This document shows, piece after piece, positions 1-12,841 of a stretch of 46,794 bases of DNA (position 1 is its first letter; every line of letters starts with the position of its first letter). Position numbers and translations under genes: made by a program. The stretch lies in assembly GCA_002751075.1 (NCBI GenBank), contig NAOQ01000348.1, positions 27,214 through 74,007 on the forward strand. Direction: 5' to 3'. The notes under the pieces were generated by a model, which saw only the letters and a program-made list of their open reading frames with translations, made no database searches and was not told where the DNA came from. The DNA is from Ichthyophonus hoferi. Lineage: Eukaryota; Opisthokonta; Ichthyosporea; Ichthyophonida; Ichthyophonidae.

Positions 1-285
1 AAAACAAAAAGTGTTTAATAAACAAGTAGGAAGAAAACCAAAGCAAGGAATTGCATATATATATATATAGTGGACGATAAGGTGAGGGAGACAAGGAAGA
101 AGAGATGAATCAATAAAGAAAACTGGCTGAAAATTTAATTTTTGAAAAAGGAGGAAGGAAGCTTATCTGGATAAAAAACGGTAGAAACTATGAAATAGAT
201 AGAGATAGGTAGAGATAGAGAAACAGAGAGAGTGTGTGTGCGTGTGTGTGTGTATGTGTGATAAAGATGTGAGCGGATGATATAC

Positions 286-395
286 TCTGAATCATTGCCG
301 GAAAAACCATTGGGATTCAAAGAACGTGGCGCCGGCATAGACGACATAGACCCGTCTGAACCCGACGCAAGAGATTGGTGCAGCACATTAGACAT
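286..395 (-). CDS. Possible first coding exon of a gene leaving the window to the left
   Basis: Reading the minus strand, an ATG at 395 opens 36 codons beginning MSNVLHQSLASGSDG and ending at a usable donor (TCAGA followed by GTATAT). The stretch is clearly richer in G and C than the AT-rich DNA around it and encodes a Ser/Gly/Pro-rich, varied peptide, which suggests coding. No family is recognised. The rest of the gene would lie beyond base 1. It may equally be a chance open frame, or an internal exon starting upstream of the ATG. Confidence 0.3.
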
Positions 396-1752
396 GTCGG
401 TTGCTTGTTTGTCACAGACGAAAAAGAGTGGAGAAAATAAAAAGATGCTGTCGTGAAGAAGGAAACGGTCTAAGAAAAAGTTACGAGATTGACCAAGGTG
501 CATAGGAGGACAACAAAAGGGTATAGAGTTAGTTATAGAAAAAAAAGAAAAAGACGTAATAATAACAATAATAATAGCTAACACTATAGTAAGTGCATAC
601 AAATAACATAAAACTGAAAATTAAAAATGATGAATCAATACGGCTAAGATTCTACTATATAGAGATTGGCTTCTATATCGTACAATCGTACAATTCGCTA
701 TATTAATCAACAGTGCTATAGAGCTAGAGATAGATAGTATACAGTAATATGTAATATGATGTAGGAAATGATAATATCATCACTTAATACCAATTATTGA
801 TTATTAGTTATTAGTTTATTTTATTATATATTAATATATATATTGGTAATATATTTATATTAATATAAATAATAATATAATATTTATTTAGTATCTTATT
901 ATGTAAGATGTAATATACCTTTCTATCTTAATAAAATAGCCCATATATAGTTACTAATCTAGTAGATAGGAATGCTAAACAACACCAATGATAATTAACA
1001 ATTAATATCATCTAATACGTAATGATAACGTGTTTCTATTAATGAAGAATAACAATATAACATGATGTAAGACAGCAAAATATATAACTGAAATAACTCA
1101 TTAATAGTTATTAAATAGGGATCTAATACATAGCAATACATTACATTACTACCAATGGTCACTAAATAGTATGCGAAATAAATTTATCAATTAAATCTCT
1201 CTAATAATAATTAAATAATAATATCCATCAATAAAATTAACCAGCAAGATTTTTAACGAGCAATTTGAAACATATCATAACGAATAAGAAATCCTAGTAT
1301 TAATTATAAACAATGATAATTAGAACTTCGTTAAAAGTATGAGGTGGCTCATACGGTAATTTCTACATTGGGTGGAAAATATTTGATGTGGGATAAGATC
1401 AGATTAAAATACACGGACCAATGGAATATTACAAACGATTTTTAAAATTCCAAAATATGAAAGCAATGACTTTGGCTGGCAGCTGTGTTTATTTAGTATT
1501 GTTTTTTTTGGTTTTTTTTTTTAGTATCTCTTAATTTTATTTTTCGTTACTTTTTCGTTTCGGTAATACCCCTGGTTGGAAACATCACCCATATAAATTT
1601 CACACACAGAAACGCAGCAAAGACGTGTAATAACCAACTTTCACACATGTTGCACATCGTTAATCCAAACAACGAGTAGCATGCACACTTAAAACACCTA
1701 GTCTATATGAATTTATTATAGTTAAATTAAACAGTTAGGAAATAAAGCAGGT
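396..1752. other. AT-rich intergenic DNA upstream of the HECT ligase gene
   Basis: About 1.35 kb of very AT-rich sequence with many short TA and TAAT runs. I see no coding exon or RNA gene. A CCAAT motif near 1417-1422 and a TATAAA-like run near 1592-1597 could belong to the promoter or 5' leader of the ligase gene, but neither is decisive. Confidence 0.5.
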
Positions 1753-4700
1753 ATGCCGACACAAACTATTATAAATGTAGACCACAATGGCGAAGGAATC
1801 ATACGAGAAAGGGACATAGCAGCCATACCGATTATATCCTCCTCTGAAAAAATACAGAATAACTCTTCCATCTCTGGAAATGTTCTCGACTCTCTGGGCC
1901 CGTTGGTTCTACCATCGAGCGAACAGCAAAGACCTAAGTATAGGAAAGAGTTGATTCTATCTGACATCTCCACGAATGCTCTTAGTGCAAGCAACATGCA
2001 TGCATACAAACAAGGGAATCTCTCACTAAGATTGGCCACGCCACCAAGGTCATATAACGACCCTAGGTCCCACACTGCCTCTGCTAAAATGGAGTTCGAG
2101 CTCAAAGTCAGAGCATATTATCACCAGCTGACAGTAGGATGTGGTGCCATAAGGAAATGCCACAACAAATTCTGTTTCTCTTGTCTTAAGGGAGCTAAAC
2201 TTCAACCCGATTTAGCTGCTATCATGGCTATACAGTTAGCATCTCGCACCAAAACATTTTTTTGCGTTGGTACCTTCCCTACCTCTGACGTGCCTTACAT
2301 TAGCCCTACTATATTTGAACAGTGCCCTGCTGCACCTAACGAACCACCTCCCGCTCGTCCCTTCCTTCATGCTGTCTTTATGGGGTCACCCTTTCAGTCT
2401 TTATTTGGCCCTAGGACACAATCTGACTTTAGGCTCACGCGTGTGTTGTCAGGGACATCATTATCGAGGTTACCGGTCACCGTAGGGACTTTGGTAAGAG
2501 TTTGGTATCGATTTCAGCCTATTTAATAATTATAATTATCTTACCCATGTTCATGGTGACAGCCGACTATTGCAAGCAGCGAATTTAAGATAAAGACTGT
2601 ATAGCCTTTATTCAGTATCACTACAGAATCAAGAGTCCCCGATCTATCTTAAACAGAACTTCACTATAATTTCCAAATATAGCACTTCACATAAAATACT
2701 TTCAAATCCAGCATTCAGTAATTAGATGACTATAACTATAGTTACTTTTCCTATGTTGTGTATGTAACTGTACTTGCCATTTTATTCCTATATTATTAAC
2801 AATGTCTTCTGATATAGATATCCTCCCTCTCTGCCTGATCACCCTTTTACTCCATTATCCTCTCTCTCCTTCCTCTCCTATGTTACTACCTATATCCACC
2901 CTTCTCTTCTATTATGATCACTCTCCTTTTCATTCTGTATTCACACTCATCTCCTCTCCTCTAGAAAGACACCTTGGAATGTGAATTGAACATAGATAGC
3001 CCGAATATTGGTGTAATCGCCCCATTTGACAAAGGGTTAAGCCACCCTATCACTGAACAGCATACAATGGATGTCACTGTGCCAGCCAATGCGAAAGGGC
3101 CTAATAATGTAGGAGAAGGACTCTCACTTACATTCATAACGAAAGATTTACTGCAAGATGCGATAGATGTGTATCATCTTACTAAGGTATGTGGGTTGAT
3201 GGATACTTGTAGACCTATAAGTATATATGTGTGTATAGGTAGGTGTGTATGTATGCATTTAGCTAGCCATAGATGTGTGTGCATATATTTATAAATGTGT
3301 GTCTATATGTATATAAGTGTATGGATACAGGCACGTATATATATATATATATATATATGTACTCATAAACACGTATAAACGTATAAACATATGCATACCA
3401 TATACACATCTTATTATACTTATACCCACCTCCTCTCAGGATAGTGCCTTCCTTGTCAACACTATACGAACAGTCTTTTCGTCATCTGAGGCTCTTAACC
3501 AATCTTTTCGTAACAGTCCTACCTCTTTGTCCACAGCCGATGATAGCGGGCTAGATACAAACTCTGTACAGGAGACCTATCAAATGATTCTTAGTCTCGA
3601 ACCATTAGATATTTTCCAGACCAATCTGGTCAACGCCCTTGAAATATTAATTGCTCATTTGGCTAACACATCCATCCCTGCCAGTGGATTGGCCCAGCTA
3701 ATGATCATATTAGAGTTTCCACCACTAGTATCCAACCCCTCCTATCTTGAGACCATGGTTAAGGGATTGTCTAGGGTTATATCAGAACTACCTGAAAGTT
3801 CCGCTAAACGCTTACGGCAGTGGTGGTCAAGATATGCACAGGTGTGTGGGTATGGGGCATTATGTACGTATGTATATACATATAGATATATATGAACGGT
3901 GGTGTATGTCTGTATATATATATTGAAGAGAAGGTATTTGTTTATGTTTCTCTCTGTTTATGTTTGTTTGTCTGTATGTGCATACCTACACACGGCGTTA
4001 AGTAAAGAGGATATAGCCTATCATAAATCTTCATTGATTGTGTACATAGGTTCATGCATCTATTCGTATGCAGTATTTTGTCACAATTTGCATTATATCT
4101 TTGTTTAATTTTGGTAATATATTTAATAGTAGGGTTGTTTAAACTATTACACCTATAGGGTTTATTCTTTAGCTTTCCTGTCTTTAATATAGCTTTATTT
4201 TGTGGTGTGAGATTGGATTTTCTTCTATGCTTTTTGTATACAAGTATGCAAGTAAACATGCACGATATGCGTATACATATACATAGACATGCATTATAAT
4301 TAGATCGAACTACCTATATCATTTGTTATTGCATATGCCTATATACATACATACTTGCATATCTATAAATCTACATTTAAATACAAACACCCACACATAT
4401 ATTTTCCCTAGCCCAGCAGCTATATGTGTATTCATCCCTAATTGTAAGACTTAGTAGCTTCAAAACATAGCCTTCCCTTGACCTGATTATCATACAGTGA
4501 TCTAGCACGTACGCTACTGTATATAGTGACCTATACAGTGCGAAAAAGATTACATAGGGATTGGGGTTAACGGGACCTCCACTAACCTACATGTTGTCAC
4601 ACCCATATATTACTCATCTGTTTGTCTCTATTATCTTTTTTATTATGTTTTTATTTAAACTCTCTACTATTGTTTTCATGATCGCCCATTACATATTACG

Positions 4701-7700
4701 TATGAATATTCTTACACATATATTTTGTACTCACAATGCTTTCTCTTTACCCACATACCACATATGCAAAACACATTATCTATATTCATATACACATATT
4801 TACAGGGTGACTTTATCCGTAAGGTAATGATCTTCCAACAGTATGTATCTGTACACCACCATCCCAATATCCGGCCTGACAGTCAAATGATTCACGCTTT
4901 AAACGCCCTACAACTGCTATATGAGGCCAATGAGTTGGCTGATAAGTAGGTGGACCTTTCGTTCCCTCAACTTGCACACACCTGTAGTTTAGTTCTATTA
5001 CAAGCACATAATCTTTGCAAGGAAGTGAACATATTCTTCCCTGCAGTAATAACTAATATATCCCTTCCAGGTTTTAATTTTTTTTTAAAAGTAAATTGGT
5101 AACTAAATGTGTTTTTAGGACAACAACCAAAAATATCATTTATTATTTTAGAGATACAGGACTATCTTTTTACTCTGCAATGAAGCATTGTATTTAGGTA
5201 TTTAGAGTCATTTCAAAATGTTTTTTTTTAAAAAAAAAATGATGAGGCTGAAAACTTGATGCCTTTTACAAAATGGAAAATGCTGAAGTATTCACTTCCT
5301 GCCCTTCTGCCCTGTCCCTTTCTCCCTCCTATACTCTGCCCACAGGCAATTTGAGGAACGTGTGGTGGACACCACCCACTTCTACAATGATAATGTCTGC
5401 CGGAAGATTGATTTCAAAGAGGAATACAACCTATGGAAGAAATTGCACGGAGAAGGCCTCTCTAAAGACACCGAGCAACGACAGTCCCTACAACCGAAGG
5501 TGTCACTGTTTGACTACCCCTTTCTGTTTGATCCCGCTAGTAAGAGCAGGATTCTTCATATAGATGCCATAGTACAGATGTCACAGGTAGGTACTGGGCT
5601 GTATTGTATATTTCTCGTTTTAAGTCGTGGAAAGGAAGGGTGTCCTTTATGGTAACATACAGAGCTCGCTCGTAAATACATGTCGTGAAGATATATATAT
5701 ATCTATAAATGTGTGTGTTAATATACCAGAAAATATATACATTTTCATTTAACAAAAACGCCAAATATTGTGATAAGAAAACATGTCACTTCCCTGACAA
5801 ATGACCTTCGTTTATGTAGTGCTCGTATTGGATATTGACCATTCTAATATTTAGGTAAGAGAAAGATAATTGAGTATTTATTAGTGACTATTTATCATTT
5901 ACCTTACTTTGCCATTATTTGCCTTGGTATATTCCTAGCTTATTATTTCATTGTGGTATTTGTTTTTGCGAAATATATTACATTTTTGTGTTCATGCAGA
6001 ATGCGAGACAACCACTGCGTTTTTGGTACAGCCCCACATTGGGACATCCTGTGGTGGGGTTTGAATGTGACAATGTGGACCCATTTATCAGCCTGTATGC
6101 ATATACAACCACCACAGAAGGAGAATACGAAAACCACATAAATCTATGTACTGACATTCCACCCACCGTCCCCCTCACTTCCCTTGCATATACACATACA
6201 TATACACATATATACATATATATAAGGTATTTGAAGAAGCCTTTGTCCGTAGTGCCTGGGTGTTCCAAGCCCAGAAGATTCTAGAAGAGTCAAGTCGTAC
6301 AGTGGACATGAAGGGAGAATTAAAGAGTGCTACCTGCCCTTATTTAGTATTGGAGGTCAGACGGGCCCATCTCATGCAAGATACCTTAGCACAACTCACT
6401 ACTAGAAAGACAATGGATTTAAAGAAACCTCTGAAGATAAAATATGTGGGTAAGTAAGCGTGAGGTGTATGCCCTGGACTGTGGTTGTGTTGTTTTGTCT
6501 TGGAATTTTCATTATTTGGATGCTTCGGTTCATACTCTTGCTAAGTTCATTGGGTATGATGCGATAGCTATATTGTTTGGTGTAATGCTAAAATTTTAAG
6601 GTACAGGTCGGATAAGGTATGTTTCGATTTTGTTTTGATATTTAAATCTTTTGGTTGTATTGGTTCAAGGCTATTTTAAATTTTGGGATGCCATTAATAG
6701 GGCGATTGTAAAAGGATGTAAGTATAACCAGATGGTAGAGGGCAAACCAGAGAAGGAAATGTAAAACCAATAAGGGATTATTTGACATCCCCACTAACTA
6801 GCGGTCCTGCTTATAACTAAAACTCCAGGGGGCGGTGAAGAAGGATTGGATATGGGTGGAGTGCAAAAGGAATTCTTCCAGATGATTGTCGAACACATTT
6901 TTAATGTCGAAGTAGGAATGTTTGTGTATAGCGAGGAGACTCGACAATGTTGGATTAATGGGTTCTCCATGGAGTCACAGAAGGAGGTAAAGGGGATGTA
7001 TACAAGGTGCAGGGCGGAATTTCATTGGTCACCCTATGTGTACTTGTGTATTTGTTCTCTTTATTTTACTATTTTTTTCATTACGTCATTAAACTTCTAT
7101 ATATGGTTGTTATTTTTACTCATTATTATCAATACTATTATTATTATTATCATTATCATTATTATTTTTGCTATTGTTATTTTGTTTTTTACTATTGCTA
7201 TTATTATTATTACTATTGCTGTTGTTGCTGTTATTTTTATTACTATTGCTGTTACTGTTACTTTTCTATCATCATTATCACATTATATTTAATTGCCAAG
7301 GAGGCGGAGAAATGATAACAACTAAATACCATGATAACCATTATAACCCGCCAATAATAATGACGCTAACAGTTCATTGCATGTGTTCATATAGTTAATA
7401 GTGGTTTAATATAATCAAATGGATGCTCGTGCGCTATTTTGTAATATATTCCTATATGCGCGTGTCTTTATGTGTATGTATGAATTTTATATAGTGCCTA
7501 AACCACACTTTGTCCCAGTACCTTCTGTGGTGTTCTAATCTAATACTTTCCCACCCTCACCCTCTCCCTTACTCATACCAACCTACAAACCCATTAATAT
7601 ACCAACCCATAAATATATAAATGCAACCCCACACAGTTTGAACTAGTAGGCCTATTACTAGGCCTTGCTATCTACAATGGTGTGATCCTAGATGTGCATC

Positions 7701-9403
7701 TGCCATTGGTTCTCTACAAGAAACTACTAGGCCATGAACCCACATTGGCTGATCTCAAGGTCGCTCAGCCACGGGTTGGCAAGAGTCTGCAGCAACTAAT
7801 TGATTGGGACCCTAGTGAGGTAGGTGGGGTGATTTTTGATCTGATGCCTGGACTATATATAATATTTATACTCATGGATACCTTTATATAAACAAGTATA
7901 TACATTTTCTATTGGATATAGTCGCTCTGTCCAAGTTTACTGTGTGATTTTATTCGTTCAGAATCATGCACTCATAGGTGTATGGATGATTGTAAGTATA
8001 TATATATATATTTACTTTGTACTGAATGAAGTCGTTGAGTTTTTATTTTCTGTGTGCCTGTATGGACTATATATAGATGTAAGTAAAGATATAGGGAGAG
8101 AGAGATATTTCTATCTATATACCTTTCGTATATAAGTAGATAGATATATGCTTGATATATATGGTTCAGGCTAGAGACAAAAATATATTAATGAACAAGG
8201 GATCAATATTTATGCATATAGAATGATATTGTCATAACAGTTCCAAACATATACACAGGGAGATGTAGAGAGTACATTCTGCTATACCTTCCAGATTACC
8301 GAAAGCCTCTACGGTCAAATGCGAACCATTAATCTTAAACCTGACGGCGGATCATTCCCTGTCACTAATGACAATCGGGGTGAATTTGTGCGGTTATATG
8401 TTGACTACCTGTTGAATTGTGCTGTCCAACGGCAATTTACAGCCTTCTCTAGGGGTTTCCATAGGGTGTGTGGGGGTCCAGCCCTGTCCCTCTGTACACC
8501 TGACGAATTGGAATTGCTTATTTGTGGATCACCTCATTTAGACTTCCAGGTGATGTGATTGATCCTTTTCCTCTGCATTGTCTTTTTATTTGCTGTTGTG
8601 GTGAGGATAGAAGGGTTGTTGGCATGTATGGTTCTCCCACTTGGACTAGGGACTGCATTGCTATACCATCTTAGTCATTCATCCAAACACACATAATATA
8701 TGCCTGGATATATATATATATATAATTATGTAGCCATGTAGCCATAGAAGCCTGTATAATCATATGCCCGTGTATATACTATAATAGTATACTCTTGTAC
8801 TATTGTACTACTATACTACAGTACTATTATATTACTATACTATTATATTACTATACTATTTTATTGCTATACTATTATACTACTATACTATTATATTACT
8901 ATATTATTATACTACTCTATGTGTGTAGAACTCTAAATACATATAGTGGTAGACATACATACACGCATATACCCTTTCTGTTCTTGTTATCTCCTTCATC
9001 CTACTTACAATCCCTCCTCTTCCCCTTTTTCCTGTCATTTCCCTCTTTGTCCTGCTCACCATCCCCTCTTTACCAAAAGGCACTTGAACAAGCTGCAACC
9101 TATGATGATGGCTACTCGGCTGACCATCCCCTCATGAAAGAGTTTTGGAAGATTGTACACTCATTGGATCAAGATCAACGAAAGCAGTTACTTAATTTTG
9201 TAACAGGTTCTGATCGGGTTCCTATTGCCGGCCTGTCAAACATGGCCTTTGTTGTGCAGAGAAACGGACCTGACTCGCACAGACTACCCACTGCCTTGAC
9301 GTGCTTTAGTCGCTTGCTCATGCCGGAATATAGCTCGGGAGAAAAGATGAAAGAGAAATTATTGCTAGCAATGGAGAATGGCCGAGGGTTTGGGTTAGTT
9401 TGA
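1753..9403 (+). CDS. UBE3A: AZUL-HECT E3 ubiquitin ligase, UBE3A/HECTD2 family (10 exons, 974 aa)
   Basis: Exons: 1753-2493, 2965-3186, 3440-3841, 4806-4945, 5346-5586, 6227-6449, 6829-6986, 7637-7819, 8259-8549, 9080-9403. All phases agree and the sum is 975 codons. HECT ligases accept ubiquitin from an E2 on a catalytic cysteine and pass it to substrates. The N-terminal AZUL zinc domain (about residues 113-175) has YYHQLTVGCG and cysteines 130, 136, 141 and 171 in the UBE3A spacing; in UBE3A this domain binds proteasome subunit Rpn10. VFSSSEALNQSFR in exon 3 matches UBE3A closely. The HECT domain fills roughly residues 600-974, with GLDMGG, GLAIYNGVILDVHLP, ELLICGS and the catalytic LTCF motif (Cys942), ending GRGFGLV. 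Several HECT stretches (DLKKPLKIKYVG, NLKPDGG, GSDRVP) look more like HECTD2, so orthology is mixed. The first in-frame ATG is used; the acceptor of exon 6 (6227) is weak (TATATAAG). Confidence 0.93.
6000..6147 (+). other. Candidate poison exon in intron 5 of the HECT ligase
   Basis: A good acceptor (TTCATGCAG at 5991-5999) opens 49 in-phase, protein-like codons (starts NARQPLRFWYSP) and a GTACTG donor follows at 6148. The length is 148 nt, not a multiple of three. Joined to the next exon at 6227, the frame would reach a stop within three codons, before the catalytic cysteine. The conserved HECT alignment joins 5586 directly to 6227 and skips this segment. It may be a regulated nonsense-decay exon or simply an open stretch of intron. 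Confidence 0.3.
7118..7275. repeat. Degenerate ATT/GTT trinucleotide repeat
   Basis: An imperfect run of ATT, ACT and GTT triplets inside intron 7 of the HECT ligase. It reads as poly-Ile/Val or Leu in translation and is not coding. Confidence 0.8.
8776..8920. repeat. Imperfect TACTAT/TATTAT minisatellite
   Basis: About 145 bp of repeated CTATACTATTATATTA-like units of 14-16 bp in intron 9 of the HECT ligase, just upstream of the last exon. Apparent open frames across it are repeat artefacts. Confidence 0.8.
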
Positions 9404-9557
9404 ATGTTTAGAAGGAAGGGACTGTATATATCTTAACCACCGGGTATGGATGGCTATATGCAGTACATGATGACATAGTAACTCGGGTATGCAGCAGGTC
9501 AAACTCCAACTTGAATGTACCAATGGAATGTATGATTGTTGAGGCCATTATATGTTA

Positions 9558-9563
9558 ATTAAA
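9558..9563 (+). terminator. Possible poly(A) signal of the HECT ligase (ATTAAA)
   Basis: The common variant signal ATTAAA lies about 155 nt past the stop codon. The area is AT-rich, so chance occurrence is likely; no transcript evidence is available. Confidence 0.3.
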
Positions 9564-12500
9564 ATGTACAAGGCTTTCTTCAACCTAGTTTTGATTCCAT
9601 TATTTGTCATTGGGGCAATCAGTAATTTAATTACCTTAAAATGAAAAATTAAATATAAAAATACTTAAGATAGCCAAAAGTCTCATTGAATGTAACTCCG
9701 AGCACCTCGTGTCTTCTATTGCGTTCTACTTCACTGATGTTAACACAGGAAACATGATAAACTATATACTTTGCAAAAAATTTGCTAGGATAGAAAATAT
9801 GATCAAGAGAGGCAGAATACCTTTTGTACATGCGAATCCCATGATAAGTGGGCTGAATTAACAATGGAAGGAGAAATATAAAAGAATAGCAAGTCAATAA
9901 TAGCTTGACACTATTACTTATGTTCCTGCTCTTTAAACTTCACAATGAAACGTGCAATGTTGGTCGCGGTTCGATTGCACTGAATTACCCTTCTTGTGAT
10001 CATAATAGAACAGGTTTGAAAGAATAAAAGAGAATGTTACTGAATTCAAAAAATGTTTATAAAAAAAAAAACTGAGACAGAGAAAATGATACTGGTGTAA
10101 TGCAACAATGTAGAAGATTATCATGTGCAACTTTGAAAGAGGGGATAGGATGGTGCCTCACAACCCATTGAGAAATGGTGTATATGAATAACGTCAAGCA
10201 TAGCTACATATGCAACAGTCAAAGCACCTATAGTTATAATTAATTGATGCTGGGTTTTCAAGTATTCTATATGAAAAATGCTATCTTTAAAAAGTATCAA
10301 AAGGTTCTGTCTGAGACAAAGGAGGAATCTCGCGTCTGTAATGATATGGAATAAAGGCTATGTAGTTTTTATCCTAAATTCCTTATTTACAATAGTCGTC
10401 TGTCATCCCGGGCATGAGTAAGATAATGTCGAAGTATTTCAGCACCTATAAGTATTAGGCTGAATACTTCATGATGTCTTTCATGGGAACACATTTGTTT
10501 ATTGTTCATTTTGCATTGTATCTTTAAATATTCAATAGCATTTATAACGAGGTGTCAATTGATTTGTAAGAGTTAGAGACTAATTAATGGCAACTAATTA
10601 AGTACATGGCGTCACTGATTATATTTAATTAGGACTAGTTTGCTAAGTAAAGCCTAACTCAGGAATTCACCATGGTTATTAGGTAGTGTTGGCTATTGGT
10701 TTCTAGGCATATGTAATGATGTATCATAATACATGTATGATCAGCTGAGATTAAGCCTTTGTTTGCTTGATTTGTGTTTCGGTCAAGCCAAACTTCTTCA
10801 TTCCCCTTATGGGTTATTACAATGAAAGTCCCATACCAAAGATTTAGTCTTTTTGTGTCATTGGTAGGAATTAGCTATGGTAGTTTTGAGGAGGCAGATG
10901 TCACACCAAATACTACCAGTATTAAGAGGAAAACAGCTATTCCTACTATAAATAAGATGGAATCCATGGTCCAGATGAGGAAATTAAGGATTGGATTCTC
11001 CTCTGACAGTGAGGAAGAAGTTCGTATGAATCTTTAGAGGAACTTGACAATCGTTCTGTATTAAAACTTGGCTAAAAAAAAACTACCAAAAAACTGTACA
11101 GGGTACAAGGGTGGAAGGCTAAGTAGAACATAGAAAGGCAGCCAGCCTGTATTTATAATAATATACACAAAGGATCAACTCTGATTATTGACTTTATAAT
11201 TGAATGACTAACATAAGTATAAAATAAATAAGTCTAAGAACTGAGAGTCTGGCACAATAAAGAATATAATTAATCATCAGCCTGGATATCTCAATGACCC
11301 CTCCTCTAGAACTCTTGAGAGCAGTATTTAGTCAAGCTACATTATTTACAACCATTAAACTTCAACCCATGGCCTGTTGCTACCACTGGTAAAGCCTGCT
11401 TCCATCAAGATGATGATGATAATATTTAGTTAGCCAAATAATGCATTTAGAACAAATATGACTAGAAAGTATACATACAAAGTACCTTAGCAACATACAA
11501 GAATACCCTCTTGCCCAGTAGGCATCCATCTCAGAGTGTTAAGTATAACAAAGTGTAGTAATATTGCCTTATGAGAGCACGCTTCTCATAATATGGTATA
11601 AAATTCTATTATGTCTTAAACCAAGATAATATGACTGTAAATGAATAATTACTATTTCAAGATGAGTGTAATTATATGAAGACTTTTCATTGTATGTTTC
11701 TTGAATAGTTGTCTTGCCCACTAGCTTAGTGATTATTGGCCAATATCCTCTCACTTGATTAAATGTTCAGTTATCTCTTTTCCATTGGTCATATTATATT
11801 TCCTAGTATAGAGTTGCACAAACATTGAATGGTTTCATTGAGATACTATCCAAGTATGCTTTAGACATAAACAAACACATAGCCAATGCCATCCATGCCC
11901 TACCTTCTCAAGAACACAAGCTCTTTCTTCTTTGGGGGCAGATGCTGATTTTTGTTAAACAGGTGGCCCACATACACTCTCCTCTGATCGTATCTTCATT
12001 ATATTTCATCCTCCAGTGGCAGTGTAACCAACAAACTCATGTGTCCTTTTTCATTATAGTACTAAATACTAAGCCTGGTATGTTTTAGTAGCTATGTAGA
12101 ACTGAAAATTCTTAAACAAAATTACCAGGTTACTTGCTGTGATTTGTCATAGTCCCAAGCTATGATGCAATATGAATCTAGCAAGCAATCACAGATTAAC
12201 AATGATATTATAACAATCCCTATTGAATCCCATGATTACTATCAAGGAAGTGGAGATATGTGGTCTGTTAACTAACAGGCCAAAAACTAAATTGTTAACA
12301 TATTGTGGCTAGAACAACCTGATTTTAGGGTTGAAAGTAAAGATAACCACATATAAAGCAAGCCAATAGAATTAATCAATATACCCTACACTAAAAAAGA
12401 TTACCTAAAACAATATTGACCTAGCATATTGATCCGCTTGATAACTCCATACTATCTGGACTGGTAGTGAGCGAGGGCAATTGATTGGCTAGATCAACCA

Positions 12501-12841
12501 ATACCTTCTTCCTAATACTGTATATCTCTCCCTTTTTCTTGAGGAGTTTATACTGTGAGTGTATGTATTATGTATTAGTGTATATATATATAGCTTTCTT
12601 GGACTAGGTATACTGTGAGTGTATGAATTATGTATTAATGTGTATATGATGTGTGCGTTTTTAACCACATGCATACACATATACCTCTGCAATGAACACC
12701 TTAGAGTTATAAGTGTGACTTGAGACCTCTGGCCATACCTAGTAAAAGTCATTTGATATAATATAAAACCTTGGTAGAGAACAGCCAAGAAAGACAAAGG
12801 AATCACATGCAAATACTAAGGAACAGGGAGAGGAATAGTAC
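9564..12841. other. Mostly unassigned 3.3 kb between the HECT ligase and the coiled-coil gene
   Basis: No gene can be assigned firmly. Two stretches look somewhat coding and conflict in strand. On the plus strand, 10885-11030 (ending IGFSSDSEEEV before a GTATGA donor) and 11817-11960 (an amphipathic helix-like frame with LSKYALDINKHIANAIHAL, ending before GTGGCC) can be joined in phase. On the minus strand, short segments at about 11909-11949 (HLPPKKKELVFLR) and 11038-11059 could finish the coiled-coil gene in phase. Neither reading is statistically strong in AT-rich DNA. Confidence 0.35.
12549..12648. repeat. Diverged 60-bp tandem duplication
   Basis: The segment starting TATACTGTGAGTGTATG at 12549 recurs at 12609, exactly 60 bp later, with a few substitutions over about 40 bp. 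It lies just beyond the last assigned exon of the coiled-coil gene. Confidence 0.75.

Noticed and set aside
1722-2105. Minus-strand 127-codon frame opposite the first HECT ligase exon
   Set aside because: It is antisense to the AZUL-containing exon, whose family match on the plus strand is clear.
5220-5240. T9-A10 palindrome considered as a transposon end or hairpin terminator
   Set aside because: No second inverted copy, target-site duplication or element body is found nearby; it is a simple homopolymer junction in an intron.
9960-9985. GGTTCGATTGC resembling a tRNA B box
   Set aside because: No A box, acceptor stem or anticodon arm is found at the right spacing, and the B-box end departs from GGTTCGANTCC.
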